Below are positions 6,598-9,727 of a stretch of 9,727 nucleotides of DNA, piece after piece. The notes beneath the pieces were generated by a model that ran no database searches, was not told where the DNA came from, and saw only the letters and a list, made by a program, of their open reading frames with translations. Source of the stretch: an uncultured Anaerococcus sp. (GTDB taxonomy: Bacteria; Bacillota_A; Clostridia; Tissierellales; Peptoniphilaceae); assembly GCA_902488555.1 (NCBI GenBank), contig CABTWT010000041.1, positions 1-9,727 of the forward strand, written 5' to 3'. Every line of letters begins with the position of its first letter. Within the stretch, counting starts at the first letter, position 1. The position numbers were made by a program, and so were the translations under genes.

Positions 6598-7782
6598 TTA
6601 TTCTGCTTCAATGTATCCCATTTCGATAGCTTCTTCTTCGTTTTGTGGGACTTCGATTTTGCCATCGATGATATCTTGTTTGATTTGTTCAACTTTTTCT
6701 TTAATTTCATCTGTAACTAGGCCATTGTCAGCATATTTTATGCTTACTGCATCTCCATCTGCAAGTGTAAATCTTACAGTTTCTCCACCCTTGAATTCAC
6801 CTATTTGGTAGTCATCAATGATAAGTTTAACTGCATCGCCTACACCCTTGATTGTTGAAACTAACATGTTATCTGGTGCTTCTTCTTGTTGGTCACGGTC
6901 AACACCGATTACCCATTTATCATTTTCTTTTGCAGCTTCAATAACACCAATTCCTACACCACCTGCAGCGTGGAATACTACGTCAGCTCCGTTTTGATAC
7001 ATTCTGTCAGCAATGTTTTTACCTGCAGCTTGGTCAGAGTAGCTGTTTGCATATTGAACTTGAACTTCAATATCTTCACCTTTTTCACGAGCAGCATGTT
7101 CTACACCAGCTCTGAAACCATAGTCAAATCTACTGATTACAACGCCTTCCATACCACCGATAAATCCAACGTTGTTAGTTTCACTCATCATACCAGCAAT
7201 GTAACCTACTAAGAATGAGTTTTGGTGGTCAGCAAAACCAACACCTACAAGGTTTGGTAGGTTTTCTTGGTTATCACTATCGATAATTACATAGTTTTGA
7301 TCTTCATTTGTTTTTGCTGCTTCAACTGTTGGTTCGTATAGAGCATATCCTACTGTTAGGATGATGTCTGATTCAGAATCTAGAGCTGATTCAAGGTTTG
7401 GTTTATAGTCAGAATCTTTGTGGCTTTCGATATAGTCAAATGTTGCTGTTCCATCAGATTCAGCCCCTTGTAATCCTTCGTAAGCAGATTGGTTAAATGA
7501 TTTATCATTGATACCACCAAAGTCTGTTACCATTGTTACAGAAACAGTTTCACCTGTTGGAGTTTCACTAGCTTCGCCTTTGTCGTTTTCTTTTTCTTCA
7601 GTATCTGCATCTTCAGTTTCTGTTTCTTCTTCAGTCTCTTCAGCTGCAGTTTCCTCTGTTGTAGCTTCTTCTGTTGTTTGTTCTGGTTTTTCTTCAGCCT
7701 TGTTAGTATCTCCCCCACAAGATGCTAATACAGCTGTAAGAGATAGTGCTAAAACACCTGTCATAAATTTCTTAATTTTCAT
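6598..7782 (-). CDS. bmpA: BMP-family nucleoside-binding lipoprotein
   Basis: This 394-residue lipoprotein has a signal peptide with lipobox LASC, so lipid is added at C22 after cleavage, anchoring it to the outer face of the membrane. A low-complexity Glu/Thr-rich linker (about 25-78) follows, then the BMP/PnrA (Med) periplasmic-binding domain, shown by TDFGGINDKSFNQ at 86-98 and GFIGGMEGVVISRFDYGF further on. Family members bind purine nucleosides and hand them to the ABC channel. The start at 7782 was chosen over an in-frame ATG at 7818 because it has GGAGG at good spacing, gives a proper signal peptide, and the upstream ATG lies at about the predicted transcription start. It is the first gene of the leftward operon. 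The exact substrate is not proven by sequence. Confidence 0.92.
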   Translation of the reverse strand: MKIKKFMTGVLALSLTAVLASCGGDTNKAEEKPEQTTEEATTEETAAEETEEETETEDADTEEKENDKGEASETPTGETVSVTMVTDFGGINDKSFNQSAYEGLQGAESDGTATFDYIESHKDSDYKPNLESALDSESDIILTVGYALYEPTVEAAKTNEDQNYVIIDSDNQENLPNLVGVGFADHQNSFLVGYIAGMMSETNNVGFIGGMEGVVISRFDYGFRAGVEHAAREKGEDIEVQVQYANSYSDQAAGKNIADRMYQNGADVVFHAAGGVGIGVIEAAKENDKWVIGVDRDQQEEAPDNMLVSTIKGVGDAVKLIIDDYQIGEFKGGETVRFTLADGDAVSIKYADNGLVTDEIKEKVEQIKQDIIDGKIEVPQNEEEAIEMGYIEAE

Positions 7783-7823
7783 TACTTCCTCCAAAATAGT
7801 AATTGTATTCATATACAAAACTT

Positions 7824-7852
7824 ATTTTATCCTATATGCAAGCATTTGTCCA
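7824..7852 (-). promoter_or_regulatory. Sigma-A-type promoter of the nucleoside transport operon
   Basis: On the minus strand -35 TGGACA (7852-7847) and -10 TAAAAT (7829-7824) are each one base from consensus and separated by exactly 17 bases. Transcription should start near 7817. The short leader contains a 6-bp inverted repeat with a 4-base spacer (TTGTAT at 7803-7808 and ATACAA at 7813-7818) overlapping the start site, a possible operator. No purine riboswitch fold is recognisable in the roughly 35-base leader. Confidence 0.7.
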
Positions 7853-7931
7853 TAAATAACAAATATTTAACAAACATATCTATCTGCTAATCCAAAGGAG
7901 TCATAAGAATGCAAATATATTTTCTTGACTA

Positions 7932-7960
7932 TTGTATTATTTTTTAAAAGATGATATAAT
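7932..7960 (+). promoter_or_regulatory. Extended -10 promoter of glpF
   Basis: A perfect -10 TATAAT (7955-7960) preceded by TGA gives an extended -10, with a partial -35 TTGTAT at 7932-7937 and a 17-base spacer. Transcription would start near 7967, leaving a leader of about 90 bases before glpF. It diverges from the transport-operon promoter within the same 276-base intergenic region. Confidence 0.65.
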
Positions 7961-7992
7961 TAATTTAGAAAAGGTTTCCACAATAAAATATT

Positions 7993-8044
7993 TTAAAGAA
8001 CGAGAGCGGGTTGTATTTTTTGTACACTCGCTCTCTGTCTTTAA
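7993..8044 (+). promoter_or_regulatory. Long hairpin in the glpF leader, next to the ribosome binding site
   Basis: TTAAAGA (7993-7999) pairs with TCTTTAA (8038-8044). After a 2x2 internal loop, GAGAGCG (8002-8008) pairs with CGCTCTC (8029-8035), and the stem continues through GGT and GTA with a G-U pair and one bulged T to a T-rich loop at 8016-8022. The hairpin ends 2 bases before the AAGGAGG site at 8047-8053. It lacks a clean T-run on its 3' side, so it is more likely a protein-binding or translation-control element, or an attenuator of unusual form, than a simple terminator. In Bacillus, glpF and glpD leaders have inverted repeats acted on by the antiterminator GlpP; that link is inference. 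Confidence 0.6.
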
Positions 8045-8058
8045 CTAAGGAGGTTATT

Positions 8059-8778
8059 ATGAGAGATATTTTTGTGGCAGAATTTGTAGGCACTTTTTTA
8101 CTTATTTTATTAGGTGATGGAGTTGTTGCTAACGTACTTACACGTAAGTCAGGAATGGCTGGTGCAGGTCCAGTTCAAATCACTTTGGCATGGGGTCTTG
8201 CAGTAATGATTCCAGCTACCATATTTGGCGCAATGAGTGGTGCACATTTTAACCCAGCTTTGACAATTGCCCTTGCTTTTAAAGGCGATATAGCTTGGAA
8301 TACAGTACTAACTTATATACTTGGCCAAATGCTAGGAGCAATGCTAGGTGCTTTGTTAGTTTATTTACTATTCAAAGATCATTTCAATGATACTTGTGAA
8401 GTTGACCCAGCTATAGTACGCGGTTGCTTCTGTACAGCTCCTTCAATCAAAAACACAGGTAGAAATTTCCTATCTGAAATGGTTGGAACATTTGTATTAG
8501 TTTTTGCTATCCTTGGTTTTGGTAATGTAGCAGGCGCTGGCGATGTTGGAATGAACTTCATCTATGTAAACGGTCTTATAGTATCAGTTGGTATGTCTCT
8601 AGGTGGACTAACAGGTTATGCAATTAACCCTGCTCGTGACCTTGGACCAAGAATTATGTACCAAATACTTCCTTTTGACAAAAAAGTTGACGCTATGTGG
8701 GATTATTCATGGATTCCAGTAGTTGCTCCAATAGTTGGTGGTATCATAGCTGTACTTTGCTTCAATTGGGTATTCTAA
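8059..8778 (+). CDS. glpF: Aquaglyceroporin, glycerol uptake facilitator (MIP family)
   Basis: This 239-residue integral membrane channel lets glycerol, and possibly other small polyols, diffuse into the cell. It has both MIP pore motifs: NPA1 at 65-67 in SGAHFNPALT, and NPA2 at 190-194 as NPARD followed by LGPR. Aspartate after the second NPAR is the mark of the glycerol-conducting subfamily rather than water-only channels. The length is normal for the family. The start at 8059 has AAGGAGG five bases upstream; an in-frame TTG at 8011 would lie inside the leader hairpin and is rejected. The next gene is a glycerol-3-phosphate-dehydrogenase-like FAD enzyme, supporting a glycerol role. A glycerol kinase is not in the window. 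Confidence 0.93.
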   Translation: MRDIFVAEFVGTFLLILLGDGVVANVLTRKSGMAGAGPVQITLAWGLAVMIPATIFGAMSGAHFNPALTIALAFKGDIAWNTVLTYILGQMLGAMLGALLVYLLFKDHFNDTCEVDPAIVRGCFCTAPSIKNTGRNFLSEMVGTFVLVFAILGFGNVAGAGDVGMNFIYVNGLIVSVGMSLGGLTGYAINPARDLGPRIMYQILPFDKKVDAMWDYSWIPVVAPIVGGIIAVLCFNWVF

Positions 8779-8793
8779 TTAATTTGATATAAT
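8766..8793 (+). promoter_or_regulatory. Extended -10 promoter ahead of the FAD oxidoreductase gene
   Basis: TATAAT at 8788-8793 is preceded by TGA, the same extended -10 (TGATATAAT) as at glpF. A partial -35, TTGGGT, is at 8766-8771 with a 16-base spacer, and overlaps the last glpF codons. Transcription would start near 8800. The gene may also be reached by read-through from glpF. Confidence 0.5.
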
Positions 8794-8816
8794 TTAGATT
8801 GTAACAGCAATAAGAA

Positions 8817-8862
8817 ACTGGGTAAGTATCCTAATAGGACATTACTTGCCCAGTCTTTATTT
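8817..8862 (+). terminator. Hairpin between glpF and the oxidoreductase gene (terminator or attenuator)
   Basis: A 12-bp stem (ACTGGGTAAGTA at 8817-8828 with TACTTGCCCAGT at 8843-8854, one G-U pair) is capped by a small TCCT-AAT-AGGA hairpin with a CAT bulge, and followed by the T-rich tail CTTTATTT. It would terminate glpF transcripts. Because it also lies downstream of the promoter near 8788, it could act as a leader attenuator for the next gene. Confidence 0.7.
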
Positions 8863-8892
8863 AAAGCTTTATTATAGAAAGAAGGATTATAT

Positions 8893-9693
8893 ATGTATGA
8901 TGTTTTAATAATAGGCGCTGGTGTTTCTGGAGCCTCTATAGCCCGCCGTTTATCAAGATATAAACTCTATATAGCCATAGTAGAAAAGGCCAACGACGTA
9001 AGCATGGGCGCATCAAAGGCCAATTCCGCTATAGTCCATGGTGGTTATGCAGAACCTCATGATGAGCTTCGTGGTAGGATTTGCTATCCAGGACGTAAAC
9101 AATTTGAAGAGCTTAACAAGGAATTAAACTTTGGCTTTCTTGCAAATGGTTCTTTAGTCCTAGCCTTTGAAGAAGAGGAAAAAGAAACTTTGCAAAAACT
9201 CTATGACATGGGGATAGAAAATGGTCTAGATGATATGGAGATAATTGATCAAGAAAAGCTCCGCCAAATAGAGCCAAATGTTTCTGATAATGCAATTGCA
9301 GCCCTTTGGTGTAAGGGAGCTGGAGTTTGCTCACCATATGAATATGTTATAGCCCTAGTTGAAAATGCCATTACAAACGGAGCTGAGCTTTTCTTAAACT
9401 CACGTGTTTGTGAGATTGAAAAAACTGATGATTACTTCCTAGTAAAAACTGAAGATGGCAAAGAATTAGAAGCTAAATATGTTATAAATGCATCAGGCCT
9501 TGAGGGCTCAATAGTTTCAAAAATGATAGCCCAAACTGATTTTGATATCCACCCAAGAAGTGGTGAATATCTAATATTCCAAAAGGGAACTGGCAAGAAA
9601 ATCAACAATGTCTTATTCCAAGTTCCTACAGAAAAATCCAAGGGAATACTTGCAACAAGAACATTCCACAACAACCTTCTATTGGGTCCAGAT
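8893..9693 (+). CDS. FAD-dependent oxidoreductase, GlpA/LhgO-like (3' end missing)
   Basis: The 267 genuine residues form the N-terminal part of a DAO-family flavoenzyme. The FAD-binding start is IIGAGVSG with G8, G10 and G13, and E31 at the end of the second strand should bind the ribose. Other family motifs are SKANSAIVHGGY (41-52), YVINASGLEG (196-205), HPRSGEYLIF (220-229) and the NLLLGP turn (261-266). Relatives are anaerobic glycerol-3-phosphate dehydrogenase GlpA and L-2-hydroxyglutarate oxidase. The position after glpF favours oxidation of glycerol-3-phosphate to dihydroxyacetone phosphate. In clostridial relatives this gene is commonly followed by a second FAD protein and a DUF1667 protein, which would lie beyond this contig. 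GAAGGA is six bases before the ATG. The frame stays open through the adapter, but residues after D267 are not biological. Confidence 0.85.
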
Positions 9694-9727
9694 AGATCGG
9701 AAGAGCACACGTCTGAACTCCAGTCAC
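9694..9727 (+). other. Illumina TruSeq adapter sequence (assembly contamination)
   Basis: The last 34 bases begin AGATCGGAAGAGCACACGTC and continue to the end exactly as the standard TruSeq read-1 adapter does. They are not genomic. They continue the open frame of the preceding gene as RSEEHTSELQS, a known spurious peptide seen in databases when adapters are translated. Confidence 0.98.

Noticed and set aside
7536..7718. 60-codon Lys/Gln-rich frame on the minus strand
   Set aside because: It is the shifted reading of the Glu/Thr-rich linker of the lipoprotein; its composition follows from the repetitive GAA/ACA codons.
7783..7817. Purine riboswitch ahead of the nucleoside transport operon
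   Set aside because: The predicted leader is only about 35 bases, too short for the aptamer, and its conserved core is not seen.
7783..7818. Alternative start for the BMP lipoprotein at 7818, giving 12 extra residues
   Set aside because: No ribosome binding site precedes it, it lies at about the predicted transcription start, and it would bury the signal peptide. The ATG at 7782 has GGAGG and a normal lipoprotein start.
7924..7929. TTGACT as the -35 box of the glpF promoter
   Set aside because: It is a better hexamer than TTGTAT but sits 25 bases from the TATAAT, too far for a sigma-A promoter.
8011..8058. Upstream TTG start for glpF
   Set aside because: It lies within the leader hairpin, lacks a ribosome binding site, and the ATG at 8059 has an ideal AAGGAGG and begins the conserved protein.
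9432..9710. 92-codon minus-strand frame starting at the contig end
   Set aside because: Its start codon and first residues come from the adapter, and the rest is antisense to the flavoenzyme.

Overview
The window looks like a whole short-read contig from a low-GC Gram-positive anaerobe. The AT-rich sequence, strong AAGGAGG-type ribosome binding sites, lipobox lipoproteins and protein character suggest a Firmicute close to the Peptoniphilaceae (Anaerococcus, Peptoniphilus or Finegoldia); the genus is a guess. Both ends look like assembly breaks. The left end runs into an IS3-family insertion sequence, and the last 34 bases (9694-9727) are Illumina TruSeq adapter, not genome.

From the left, on the minus strand: the 5' end of an IS3-family element (1-130) with the first 26 codons of its orfA, then an 805-residue membrane protein with an N-terminal zinc ribbon (152-2569), then a four-gene leftward transport operon. 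In transcription order this operon is a BMP-family nucleoside-binding lipoprotein (7782 to 6598), a double-domain ABC ATPase (6436 to 4913), and two permeases (4916 to 3594 and 3593 to 2658). This is the order of the Bacillus subtilis bmpA/nupN-nupO-nupP-nupQ system for nucleoside (guanosine) uptake. A strong intrinsic terminator lies between the lipoprotein gene and the ATPase gene, probably letting only part of the transcripts continue. The three downstream genes are tightly coupled: an ATGA overlap, then a start codon immediately after a stop.

From the shared intergenic region at 7783-8058 a second unit runs rightward: an aquaglyceroporin (glpF, 8059-8778), then the N-terminal 267 residues of a GlpA/LhgO-type FAD-dependent oxidoreductase (from 8893), cut by the contig end. 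Together they suggest glycerol entry followed by glycerol-3-phosphate oxidation; the kinase and partner subunits would lie beyond the contig. Each of these two genes has its own extended -10 promoter (TGATATAAT) and a long leader hairpin followed by the same 7-mer, GTCTTTA, which suggests common leader-based control, perhaps of the GlpP antitermination type.

I found no CRISPR array, rRNA, tRNA, phage genes or defence genes, and nothing that amounts to a new system. The observations most worth a second look are the paired glp leader hairpins, the IS-end hairpin that buries the transposase ribosome binding site, the IS that appears to have split a terminator, and the adapter contamination.
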